Shown in pieces: positions 1-10,076 of a stretch of 64,000 nt of DNA. The stretch is from NCBI RefSeq assembly GCF_030272615.1, contig NC_081412.1, positions 697,248,156 to 697,312,155 of the forward strand, read 5' to 3'. Every line of letters starts with the position of its first letter. Positions within the stretch are counted from its first letter, which is position 1. The notes below the pieces were generated by a model. That model made no database searches, was not told where the DNA came from, and saw only the letters and a list, made by a program, of their open reading frames with translations. Both the position numbers and the translations under genes were made by a program. This DNA comes from Cryptomeria japonica (lineage: Eukaryota > Streptophyta > Pinopsida > Cupressales > Cupressaceae).

Positions 1-113
1 TCTCACTAAGTATGTTTGCACTTGAAATTGTACCACCATGAATGACAAAGAGCCCCCAATAAGTAGGCTAACTATGTCACATAGTGAGGAGCAACATAAT
101 AGAAACTTGAATG

Positions 114-968
114 TTATTTTAAATGATCATGATGAATATGCCATTCATTGTCAAATGTTATTTTTAACATGCCTGAATCAATTGCAATATTTGCGTTAAG
201 AGAAAAATTTAGAATATGAAATTTAGGCATCTTAAACTTTCTAGACAAGGTAGGAGTGAAATCTAAAGACCCCCAATCATCCTCTAAGAGTCCTTCTTTA
301 AGAACTTCTTTGGTAGGAGATGGTGTATTTGAGTGAATTAAAGAGAGGATTATAAGAACTAAGAAATCATATGATGCTTCGCTCATGTTCTCATCAATTA
401 TCTCAATAGTATATGTGTAAGGCACAACATGATAATCAGGAAGAATTTTTGGTTTCCTAGGAACATGAATGGCATTGATTTGATTTTTATCAGGCTCTTG
501 ATTTTTGGGAGAGAGAGAATTATAATGAGAAATAATATCATCATCTTTTTCTAAGGTATCTTTATGTTCAAGAAACTCATTAGAAAAAGGACTATCATAT
601 GTAATTAATCCTTCATCTTTAGAGGGAAGATCATTAAAAGAAGGTATGGTATCACTAGGATAAGTAGCCATAATATCATCCTCTTGCACCAAATACTCCT
701 TATGAGGCAGATAATTTTTAGGGGAAGAAAGAACACAATTCTCCAAAGATTCATCTTTAGGAGGGAGATCTTTAAAAGAAGTGTCCATGTTCCCTTTTTG
801 CACTAATGTGCCCTCATTAATGAGATTAATGTTGGGAGAGGGTAAATCATAGCTATGAATAAAAGGGAGAACTAACCTATCATCATATGCAAGAAAGGGA
901 ACATAATGAATATCTTTAATGTAACTCGAAATTGAATAAGAAAAATAAGATAAGAACTCCATATTCAT
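114..968 (-). CDS. Unrecognised 284-aa ORF in the gag position of element H1
   Basis: This is an uninterrupted 284-codon ORF starting about 650 bp inside the primer-binding site of H1, the place where gag normally begins. I do not recognise a family. The protein is acidic and rich in Asp, Ser, Pro and Leu, with no zinc knuckle and no protease motif. It contains two imperfect internal copies of a roughly 37-residue unit, each beginning near a DLP(P/S)KDE motif (around residues 68 and 113) and ending in an acidic (E/K)DD-I patch, which points to an internal duplication. The start is the first ATG of the frame. The absence of stops sets it apart from most decayed frames in this window, so it may be young, selected, or open by chance in AT-rich DNA. 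Confidence 0.45.
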   Translation of the reverse strand: MNMEFLSYFSYSISSYIKDIHYVPFLAYDDRLVLPFIHSYDLPSPNINLINEGTLVQKGNMDTSFKDLPPKDESLENCVLSSPKNYLPHKEYLVQEDDIMATYPSDTIPSFNDLPSKDEGLITYDSPFSNEFLEHKDTLEKDDDIISHYNSLSPKNQEPDKNQINAIHVPRKPKILPDYHVVPYTYTIEIIDENMSEASYDFLVLIILSLIHSNTPSPTKEVLKEGLLEDDWGSLDFTPTLSRKFKMPKFHILNFSLNANIAIDSGMLKITFDNEWHIHHDHLK

Positions 969-1616
969 TGATGATCAAACAATAATAATGTTCACCCCAT
1001 ACATGCATAGAAATTTTAATAGAGGGAAAATGGAATTTGAATTGCAAATTTAAAATTTCAATTTCAATTTGTGAAATTTGAATTTGTGTTCAACCTTAGA
1101 GGGTGTTAGAATTGATAAAGTATGACAATTTTCTGGATTTAAGCAGAAAAACATAGTTAATTATGTCTCCTAAAATTTTGGGAAAAAAGTCGAGGACTAT
1201 GGTGAAAGTGCACACAGTCCAACCAATTTTTTTTGAAATTTTTAGGGATGATAGGTATTATGATATTATTGCGGTATCCAAAAACACAGCTGATTTGGAA
1301 ATGTCTAGATCGGTTAAATTTGCAGTCAAAGGTCGAAAAATAGAAAGATCTTTAAAATTAGGGTTTTATGATTTAACCACTGAATTTTTAGAATAAAGAG
1401 ACATATTTGAATTGTAATTTTGAAACAGAAATCAGATCTGAAACAAGTAATAAAAATTTTACACTTCACAAGCTTAATTTTCTCAAAATAAAAAAATAGG
1501 GTTTTTACGCAATTAACCTCTAAAATTTGCAAATAGATCAAACTTGGAAATGAAAATTTGAAATCCAAATTGTAATTAATAAGATCTAATAATGAGAAAT
1601 CAGAGTAAATGTGTAA
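969..1616. other. H1 leader with no recognisable gene
   Basis: This AT-rich stretch lies between the H1 primer-binding site and its first ORF. It holds short alternating runs resembling AATTTGAATT. A block near 1180-1215 resembles part of the LTR ('gtcgaggactatggtgaaag' compared with 'gtcgtcgggaccgtggcgag' near 1973), so LTR-derived sequence may be duplicated here. I see no convincing coding region. Confidence 0.5.
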
Positions 1617-1632
1617 GACGTCGGGTTCACCA
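1617..1632 (-). other. Primer-binding site of H1 (not the initiator Met type)
   Basis: Read on the minus strand, TGGTGAACCCGACGTC follows the LTR edge after three bases. A site starting TGG just inside a CA-ended LTR is typical of reverse-transcription priming by a tRNA 3' end. It matches the Gypsy derivative E site (16133-16148) at about 13 of 16 positions and differs from the TGGTATCAGAGC type used by A, B and J. I could not assign the tRNA. Confidence 0.6.
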
Positions 1633-1635
1633 AAA

Positions 1636-2793
1636 TGTAAAGTGGAAAATTGGATCCTAGTGACTCCCCACCTAGGAGAGAGAAAGGAAGCCACTAGGAT
1701 GATTTTCAATTGGAGGAACTTTACATTCAAAAGAGGGGCTTGAATCCACTAGATCTAAATCCAAGGGAAACAAGGATGTGAATTCCAAGTGGATTGTAAG
1801 GGTTGAAGTGTGATTTATCCTCTTTTATTATTGAGAAAGTTGACTTGTTGGCTATGTGGAAAAGAGAGAGAAAATGGGTGAAATGAGGAGCTGCCAATTT
1901 AGGATCGCTCTATAACTTTGGATCTAAGCTAATTAGACTAATATAGATCTTCCCTACAAATTTGGAGAAAAGTCGTCGGGACCGTGGCGAGAGTGTACAT
2001 GGTCCTCCACAAAATCCGCAAAATGAAAATGTATCTTCTATCTTTGCAAATGAAGCCCAAACCTATAATTATAGCTAAGCACCTACAACCTACACACAAA
2101 AAAGAGAGAAAAGGGGGTTGTGGATAGGGGTTTGCCTCAGTCAAACCCCTATTGAGGAATCAACCTTGAAGGAAAGTAATTGCAAATGCTTGAATGTAAA
2201 CAATAGAAATGTAAACCTTGTCGATCTGCAACTTGTTGATGATGATTGCTTTGCTTCTTGAATGTAATAACAAGTGTTGCATGGAATGGCATGTAACATG
2301 ACAAAACCCTAACACATACACATGCTTGCAAATGAATGTCAAAATATTGGTCCAATGGATGAATGAAGAAGACTTCAATGCTTGAATGCTTGATGATGTA
2401 TATCTTTGCCTATGCTTTCTTATCTAGTTCCTACTTATCTAATTCCCACATATGCAAATGAAAAAACCAACTCCTTTTTTATACATGCCTCAAAAGATTA
2501 ATTCATCTCACCAAAGGCCAACATCGGGGAGGTTTGGATCCCGAAGTGCAGATAGGGCCGGGGGGACCTATCTTGGGGCCACCCTAAGAGGGTGGGATAC
2601 GAGCACCACGCCCCTATCCTGCCCTCTCTTGGGGCCCAGACAGGGTCCTGAGGCTACCTTAGGGCTCAAATAGGAAGGGGTCAAGGGGTGAAAATGTAGA
2701 ATGAGGTCTTGGCTAGGAAGGAGGATGTCGTCGCCAAGGTGGAGACCTCAAATGTGGTTAAAATTTTAGGATGCACAATTTTATGACACTACA
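1636..2793 (-). repeat. 5' LTR of element H1 (1158 bp)
   Basis: The LTR runs from TGTAAAGTGG to GACACTACA in plus orientation, giving TG...CA ends. It aligns by eye along its length with solo LTR S and with the H2 LTR: the actttacattcaaaagaggg block, the 'gtcgtcgggaccgtggcgag' block, the cctacacacaaaaaagag block, a GC-rich segment near 2520-2650, and a terminal ttttagga/ctaca end. It is much more diverged than S and H2 are from each other, so it is probably an older insertion. It abuts a Copia gag fragment at 2794. Confidence 0.75.
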
Positions 2794-3095
2794 ACTGCAT
2801 CATTCAAACAAGTGGCAATTGCAACTATAGCCTTTGCATTATTCTCATATGCTTTGATTTCATCTAGAATTGTAGGACTATTTTGAGGAGTAGTATAGAC
2901 CTTCTTAATGCTTTCCCATATTTTAGCTGACAAAGTTGCTAAATGATATTCCATCATTTCTTTCCAATAAGCATAATTTATGCCATCAAACTTTAGAGCC
3001 TTGTAGGTGAAATTATGTGATATTATGAATTTTCCCCAAACAACTTTAGCTTTTGAAGAGGAACCTCGCTCTAATAGAAATTTTGAACACTCCAT
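2794..3095 (-). pseudogene. gag: Copia-type gag N-terminal fragment (element I)
   Basis: About 100 residues resemble the start of plant Copia gag proteins (DUF4219/UBN2 type). Visible are a KFDGINYAYWKEMMEYHL-like motif, then KIWESIKK, and a helix-rich segment ending near CLNDA. H1 was inserted at 2793/2794, so the rest of the gag is missing. Just upstream on the minus strand, TTAGAGCGAGG looks like a decayed remainder of an initiator-Met primer site that overlaps the start of the ORF. The annotated ATG may therefore be accidental, with the true start a little further in. It is a dead fragment. Confidence 0.65.
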
Positions 3096-3556
3096 AGGAC
3101 TAAGAGGGGAGTTGAATCTTGATTTGGTCCCTAATTTATGTCTTTTAAACTTTCAAACCACAGCTATGTAATCATAGCAATATTAAATCATGAAAGCAAA
3201 AATCACAACAAATTCATGAACATTAGATTTACATGGAAAACTCTAAGTAGGGAATAACAATGATGAGAATCACAATCACAGTATGAATATATATTTTTAT
3301 AATGTTGTCTCCAAAACTTATTTCTCTTGACTTGTAGAACTAAGGTGCACAACCTTAGGGCAAGATACAAATGATTTGCAGGATTAAGACACATTGTCTT
3401 AGGGTGAGATATAAAAAGATACCAATAAGACTCACAATCTTTTGATAGAAAAAGGATTAGTTGAATTGAAATGAATTGAATCTCTTGATCATGAAATTAT
3501 CCTTGAATCATTATGTCATGTGATCAATATCATGGAAAACACATCTGACTTCAAAT

Positions 3557-4975
3557 TGTTGGCATTGCCTGAAGATTGCATTGATGAACTATAGTGTTGT
3601 CATTGATGTCAATAGTAACCGGTAATGGAGTTGTATTGCAATTGGTAATGATGCAGTAATGCAATTGGTAGTTGAGAAGTTAAGGAAACCAAAATTGTTA
3701 TTTCAAGCAGAGTGATCAACTAGTAACCCTAACCAGTTGATATGTAGAACCCTAATCGATGGAGCTTGGTGAATCAGTTATGTTGATCTATGATCAAATG
3801 GTGATCTAAGATTTAGGTGCCATATAAGAAGGATGTGTGTGATGATTTTCAAAGTGGTTTTGGCATGTGAAGATAACTATTTATCTTGGGAATGAGCAAA
3901 TGCATAGCATGAAGTGATAACCGCGTGATAAGTTGCAGGGTTCAATGTGTAGTGATCTAGGAGTGGTTCAAGTTGTCTAGAACAATGTGTAGTCGATTTC
4001 TATGTAATCTAATGGTCATGTTTGAACTGATATGTTTGTAATCTCGATGAGAGTTGTAGGTTTTGTGATGTGTTACTGACCTATTGTATTTTCTTATAAG
4101 GTTGATGAGCTGTTTGTAATTGTGTTTCCAATTTGGTTAAGTGTGGTAGTGTGATTATTGTCGAACTAGAAGGAGTGTCTGCATAATATTTTGAAGGCAG
4201 ATAGGAGTAGAAAAGGATCTGACTAAGCAGAGTAGTGCTATTACCAGATAAGCAAAGACCCCATTGTTCTCTAACCATTACAACAATTAAATCCCTTAAC
4301 CGGGTAAGCTTTAATAGGCTTGGTGCTGTCTAAATCCTATAACTAGGTGATCCATTAGCTTGGATTTGAAATCCTCTATCGAGGTTACTCCTAACAGGGT
4401 ATTTCCTTTAATAGGGTATTGTAGTCAATCCCTTAACCGGGTGGTCCCTAATCGGATCTGTTCTTAACATGATATTATTGTATAAGCTTCTAACAAAGCT
4501 TATCTCCTAACAGGGCGAAATTCATAAGAGTTTAGAATATTTATGGGTATTCATCACCACCGTGGTTTTTCCCTTTTGGGTTTCCATGTGAAAAATCACT
4601 GTGTTAAGTGGTGAATGATTTTGTGGATATGTTTTGATATGGTTGATATGATTGACTGGTAAAGTCACTTAGATATGTTTAGATCACTAGAAGTGATCTG
4701 AAATGTGCTATTACTGATGTTAGTAAAGTGTTTTAATGTTTGGGTTAAATGGTATGTCAGTTTCAGATCTGTTACATTGTAGCATTGATGTTTTGGTCAA
4801 TCGGTAATGTTTGACAGTGCAGTTGTATTTTTTGATACAGGGTGTAAACCAGTTAGTTTTGCAAGTTGTTTATGAGTGGGTTTAAGTTTCATGAAAGTTT
4901 AGTTTGTTTTCTATCTACTGATTCACCCCCTCTCTCAGTAGTTGACCGGATCCTTATTGATTCATCATATTATCA
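3557..4975 (+). repeat. Solo LTR L1 (Copia type, 1419 bp) with CAAAT duplication
   Basis: It begins TGTTGGCATTG and ends ATATTATCA, and is flanked on both sides by CAAAT (3552-3556 and 4976-4980). There is no internal region, so it is a solo LTR left by recombination. The start TGTTGGCAT, the repeated 'cctaac-gggt' lines, the heavy use of ACCGGT-like sites and their decayed forms, and the near-terminal 'gattcaccccctctctcagta' resemble the LTRs of element A, which makes it a relative of that superfamily. Confidence 0.8.
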
Positions 4976-5136
4976 CAAATACTATCTTAGAATACTATCA
5001 TACTAAAGATATCATCATCAAAGCTCTTCATAGCTGACTTTCACACATCTCTGACATCAAATCTACTTGCAAATCATTCACATCCACTACTTATCAATTC
5101 ACACACAGTCCATGCATCATTCACACATTCACACTC

Positions 5137-5145
5137 CTTTATATA
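5137..5145 (-). promoter_or_regulatory. TATA box in the probable LTR of element I
   Basis: TATATAAAG on the minus strand lies about 630 bp upstream of the LTR's inner edge once L1 is discounted. It is a plausible core promoter for element I; no transcription evidence can be read here. Confidence 0.35.
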
Positions 5146-7182
5146 CAAGATTAATAATTAAAACCCTTGACTAGGTTGATCACAAATAAAATAAACAATA
5201 TTACATAAATTCGGCCACATGGACCTAAAATATCCATTTTGGTCTACTCTAGGAGATAGAGAGGATAAAAATACATCATAACACATCATTTTCAAACAAT
5301 TATAATGAATCACACATTCTAACACATGCTCCAAAGTTGACAACAAATGAAACATGTAGGTAAACATTAAAGCACATTAACCAGTCAGCCCAAATGTATC
5401 CTTAAAGGAAAACTTCACAATGCAAATCTCCACATTCCATGGTGAGACCCAAAAAACTAGCCAAACTCATTATCCAAAGAAAACTTGGACCAAAATAATA
5501 TGATCCAAGTAGGATACATCACCACAGTCAATTGAAAATTAGACCAGCTGACAACACAAAACACATAAAATCATAATTCCACTTTCCAATCGAACCATCA
5601 ACAAAAAAATGACTTGGAAAACTACATAAACTAAATAAACATGTCCTCCAAATAGCAACACTTGAATCCACATACCTAAAAGACACCAATAATTCTCTGG
5701 ACTACTTCTAACAGACAAACACTATTAGAAATATCAATAACCATCTCTACCATTTGCGCAATAAAGAACCTAAAACCTTGATTAGTGCAATATACACAAA
5801 ACATAAACATTTTATCTAGAGTTGCAACACATAATATTTATATATTAAAGGAATGAAAAGCATTATTTCATTGGGACATTAAACACTCTTTCTTGCATTA
5901 ATATTATTTCTTTTATATTGAAACATCCACTACACCAACCTTCCAGAAACACCTAGACATTGTCACCAGACCACACAATAATACTAGAATACTCACTTTT
6001 GAACCATCGTCAACACATAGTGACATCAATGAAAACACAACACAACTCAAGTTTCCAACAAACTATTGAGTAATATGCTGATTATAGTTCACCCTTGTCA
6101 CTATTGGAAATGAAAAAAATACATCCCATCATTCATTATATTTCTTAATCCATGTTGCATAGATCCTTTCTATTGGTAATTGGAAATCAAGCAATATTAT
6201 AATTTTGTCATTGTGCATTGTATATCTTGCATGCATAATTTATCTTGTCTCTTAACACACATTTATACAATGAACACCAGATATATATTGAAACCAAGGA
6301 TAGAAAAAACCATGGAGAGAATGGCCTCTTGGATCTACTATCCAAATATAGCCTCACAAGAATAATAAATCACTTACAAAGATTAAGTAGACACCAACCT
6401 ACTAAAGATAACAATATCCTAATGTATTGTGAGAACAAACCCACAAGAGACACTAATCTCAAATGCCTAGGTTTAAGCAACGACTTAATAGCTAGGATCT
6501 CAATCTCAACAATATGAATGATATGGTTTTAGGACCTTCAACATACAATTTTCCTCTGATCAAATCAGCTTCAATATAATATCACTTGAACCTTATGGTA
6601 TTATAATAATAGTGTGCATTAATCAAGAACTCACACTCTATCTCATTCTCTAGTTCACATGATATTCATTTGTATTCTCAAAAGTACATCAACATCATTA
6701 CAACTACACCAAAAAATAAATTTAGGAAATTCATATATATGTGTCACAAATACAATTATAATTACAAGTCATCCTAAGCATAGTTAATCATTTACAAGTT
6801 AGTCATGCAACTTTTCTTCACTAAACACATAGTATATTGGGTCCTGAATATCCCATTCACACATAAATACAAGGGAACACACCACACACTTCTCATAGAA
6901 GCTTGAGTAGGTAAAAAATATTGTTCACCTGTAATCTTTGACAGACACACACACTACAATTTATCTACATGTTGGCCATATTAAATGCATAATAGGTTTG
7001 ACCCAATAAGCTCATACATAGTTTCTCATAGAAAATTGACCTATTGTGGATCCTATAGAGGATCTATTTGATCATAAGGAACATCCACTCTTAGTTTCTA
7101 GCAACATATACTCAAAACAATTGTTGCATAATTCTCAAACATGAACACGGTTTGTTAGCAACACAATGGCTAAACTAATGAA

Positions 7183-8302
7183 TGTTGGCATTCTTTATGT
7201 TTATGATGTGATTGTCATTGATGGACACACACTTGCATTGAGATCTCCTTTATATGTATGAGCTTAAGCTCAACTGGAATATGTTGCAACTAGTATGTTG
7301 TATTATAGTCGTTAGACTTTTGGTGTTTTGCAGAATGTGTTTACCAGTCTGAAGCGGCATGTCGACCCCAAGTGGTTCATGGATCCCAAGCGGTGCAAGG
7401 GATTAAAGCGACATAACACATTTTTACTACTCTTCATTTTTGTCAAATTGGCAATCAGTATTTTGTATGAACCGATAATACTCTGTGATGAGTTACCAAC
7501 TAGCATTTTGTGATGAGTTACCATCCACCGATTGTTTGACGGTGCCGACACTTTAATGGTTCTTTTTATGCCGTGTTACTAGATATGTCTAGATGCATTG
7601 AACCTAGGAAATTATATTGTAATCCTATTGGACTGACATGAAATCAGATTCCTTTAAAAGGACATCATGTCTAGGGTTTTATGTTGTTGGTATTGTTGAT
7701 GTTGTTGCTAGGGTTTAAGGTGGTTGAGGAGTTAGAGAGAGTATGAATGTATAGAAGACTGAAGTAATGCTGGAATGCATTAGGAACGAGCTATCAAGGA
7801 TCTAACCAAGCAATCTATGCTATTTGCTAGATCACTCACTTGTTGATTACTCACATCTTCAACAAGTCTGTAGCCCTTAACCGGGTAGGCCCAAAAGCCT
7901 TTTGTAAATCCTCTAACAAGGTGTTCACATCTGTGGATCTAAAATCCTCTAGCAAGGTAGTCTTTAATTAGACTTATCTCCTAACAGAGATTGAGATTCC
8001 TAACAGGATCTGTTCTTGTAAAGAATATTGTAAGACCTTAACTGGTCTGGTTCCTATTTTGCAAATAGTTACTTGTGAGCTTCATCTCACCGTGGTTTTT
8101 CCCATTTGGGTTTCTACGTCAAATATCTTGTGTTATGGTGGTATTGCTTCTGTGGGTAAATGTCTTATTTGCATTTTGGTTTGCATGTGTGTTAACTGGT
8201 TTGTCTGCTAAACTACTTTACCGGTTTACTGTTAGTCTTGCAAAGTGTTTAAGTGCAGTGTTTTTTGGCATACTAATTCACCCCCCCTCTTAGTATTCAT
8301 CA
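7183..8302 (+). repeat. 5' LTR of element A (1120 bp)
   Basis: It starts TGTTGGCATT and ends TATTCATCA, colinear with 13625-14768. Several ACCGG(T) sites kept in the 3' LTR have become CTGG, CTAG or CCAG here (near 7275, 7345, 7450 and 7500), which fits deamination of methylated cytosine. It lacks two small expansions present in the 3' LTR, but keeps a roughly 25-30 bp segment near 8185-8220 that the 3' copy lacks. Confidence 0.88.
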
Positions 8303-8304
8303 AT

Positions 8305-8316
8305 TGGTATCAAAGC
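8305..8316 (+). other. Primer-binding site of element A (initiator tRNA-Met type)
   Basis: TGGTATCAAAGC lies two bases inside the 5' LTR. It matches the usual plant Copia site TGGTATCAGAGC with one change. Confidence 0.85.
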
Positions 8317-8352
8317 TAGCCTTTCTATAAGTTTAACCACTTGGAAAGAGAT

Positions 8353-9630
8353 ATGGGGGAATACACATTGAGGGAGCTTACTCATCGGTTCACTTAGTCT
8401 GAGCAAGCCTATGATGATCTTATGGTCAAATACAACGCATCTCAAGCAAAAAGGAGAGAACATGCAGAAAAGTTGATGGAGCTATTTGAAAGTAGTTCCT
8501 TTGATGAAGCGAACATGGAAGCCTTGATTCAAGAAGTAGAAAAGCTGAATGAATCCAATTCCAACCTGAGAAAAGAATTGGAAGGACTAACTATTCGAAT
8601 GTGCTAAGAGCTTGAGAACCCAAGGAAAGCTAAAGATCTGGTCAAAGATAAGGATCATGAAAACTCCAAGCTGAAGCAAGAGATCAGTGCCCTAAATTCT
8701 CAACTCCATTTGAGCAAAGTGGAAAAGGAAGACATGCAAGGGGAACTGAACATTGCCATCTCTAAGAATGAAAACCTGATGGAAACAAATGCTTCTATTT
8801 CCAACGAACTCTCTGAGTCAAAGGAAATACTTACGAAGTTCAACAAGAGTACTATCAAGCTAGAGCAAAAGCTTGAATCTGCCAAACCTATCAAGAATAC
8901 TGATGGACTTGGTTATTCTGGTCATGAGGAAGGTGAGACCTCTGGTACAAATGTTGGAACATCAAAGAATCAACCGACATCAAAGGATAAAGGTAAGAAA
9001 AAGTTTAAACCTATTTTCTTTAACTGTCTTAAAGAAGGACATACTGCCAATGTGTGGAGGAGTAAGGCTTACAATAATTTTCCTTATTTTCTAAATGATA
9101 AGCCTAGATCCTATAAATTCAATGGTAATTGTTATGCATGCAACAAGTTTGGGCATAGAGCATCTGAATGTAGGTATGTTATGAATAACACTGGAAGATA
9201 TCCTCAGAGGACCCAAGGAGTTGGTCCTGAACCTTTTGTGAACCAGAATCACAACCGGTTTAATGCCTTCAATCATCAGCCAAGAAGTAGTGGCTATCAA
9301 GCGGCGACTAGATGGAGAGCAAACTGTTGGATTTGTCATGGCCATGGTCACACTGCTGCAACATACAGAAGGAAGAATGGAAACATGAACAATGGACCTT
9401 GGAGAGCACCTGGATTGGTCTGCTATCACTGCAACAAACTAGGTCACATTGCCAAATTCTATAGATCAAGAAAGAACATATCTTATGATATACTGGTCAC
9501 TCTAGAAGGAAAGATTGATGTTGACACTATTCAAGCGGATATGAACAAAACCTGGAAGAAGAAACCAACGGTGTTACAAGAGGAACCAATTTTTGCACCT
9601 AGTGTGGAAATCATGGAACCGGCAAACTAA
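8353..9630 (+). pseudogene. Element A ORF1: coiled-coil, multi-zinc-knuckle gag-like protein, two stops
   Basis: The frame runs from the first ATG after the primer site to TAA at 9628-9630 (426 codons), with in-frame stops at 8395 (TAG) and 8605 (TAA). The first 190 or so residues are Glu/Lys/Leu/Asn-rich and heptad-like (coiled coil). The C-terminal half carries zinc knuckles: CYACNKFGHRASEC is intact (9130-9171), while CWICHGHGHTAATY (9325-9366) and CYHCNKLGHIAKFY (9421-9462) have lost their last Cys to Tyr. An earlier CLKEGHTANVW is degenerate. Zinc knuckles are nucleic-acid binders in retroelement gag proteins. I do not see the UBN2/DUF4219 gag domain, so the protein may form particles through its coiled coil or only bind RNA. 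The homologue in B (40121 to 33534) has the same plan. Confidence 0.72.
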
Positions 9631-10076
9631 GCTTCAAAAAAGCTTAGGGGGAGCAAACAGCGAGATGTTTCGAACCCCCAGTTTACACCAGTAAAAGACC
9701 TTAACCGGTATGCGATACTTGTCATTTCGTGGAAGACCGGAAATGGTAAAAGACAAATTAGGGTTTATGCCCTAATGGTGGAGCATTTATTGCGGTAGGT
9801 GAGGAATATGTTTAAAAGGATTTTTCAAATCATTTCTCACTATCAGTTTTCAAAGCGAAGAAGGTTTTCGAGTGCAGAGCGACGACAAAGTGATTTGTGC
9901 TGCGATTTAGAGAAATTTTAGAAACCTTGAAGGAGATTCAAAAGCAAATTGCAAACGGTCAAGTGAAGAGCGCAAAGTGGTGATTTTGCAACCAATGGAG
10001 TGTGAGGTGGAGAAGAATATGAAAGCCCTAAATTCATGATTTTCGAAATGTATTTTTTGAGTTTTCAGTTTCTACC

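Larger units (their letters stand above)
1..2793 (-). mobile_element. Element H1: 5' end of a minus-strand Gypsy-like LTR element (cut by window edge)
   Basis: An LTR (1636-2793) has a primer-binding site directly on its inner side and an ORF further inside, so the element reads leftwards and only its 5' end lies in the window. The LTR belongs to the same family as those at 30261-31465 and 61623-62864: the TGTAAAG edge, the lines about fire-like 'ttcaaaagagggg' and 'ccgcgaaa'-type blocks, and the CTACA edge recur, although this copy is clearly more diverged. It sits directly against a Copia gag remnant beginning at 2794. The partner target-site duplication lies outside the window, so the insertion cannot be proved from both sides. 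No reverse transcriptase is visible in this part. The Gypsy assignment rests on the LTR and primer-site type and is an inference. Confidence 0.7.
3096..7177 (-). repeat. Probable LTR and flank of Copia element I, interrupted by L1; otherwise featureless
   Basis: Next to the Copia gag fragment, the minus strand reads caactcccctcttagtcct, the same style of LTR end (CCCCCTCTTAGT) seen in element A. A TATA box lies on the minus strand at 5137-5145. The segment is interrupted by solo LTR L1 (3557-4975). I could not fix the outer LTR edge. From about 5400 to 7177 there are only short ORFs (for example 6245-6517, plus, 90 codons) without recognisable motifs, so I see no gene there. Confidence 0.4.
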
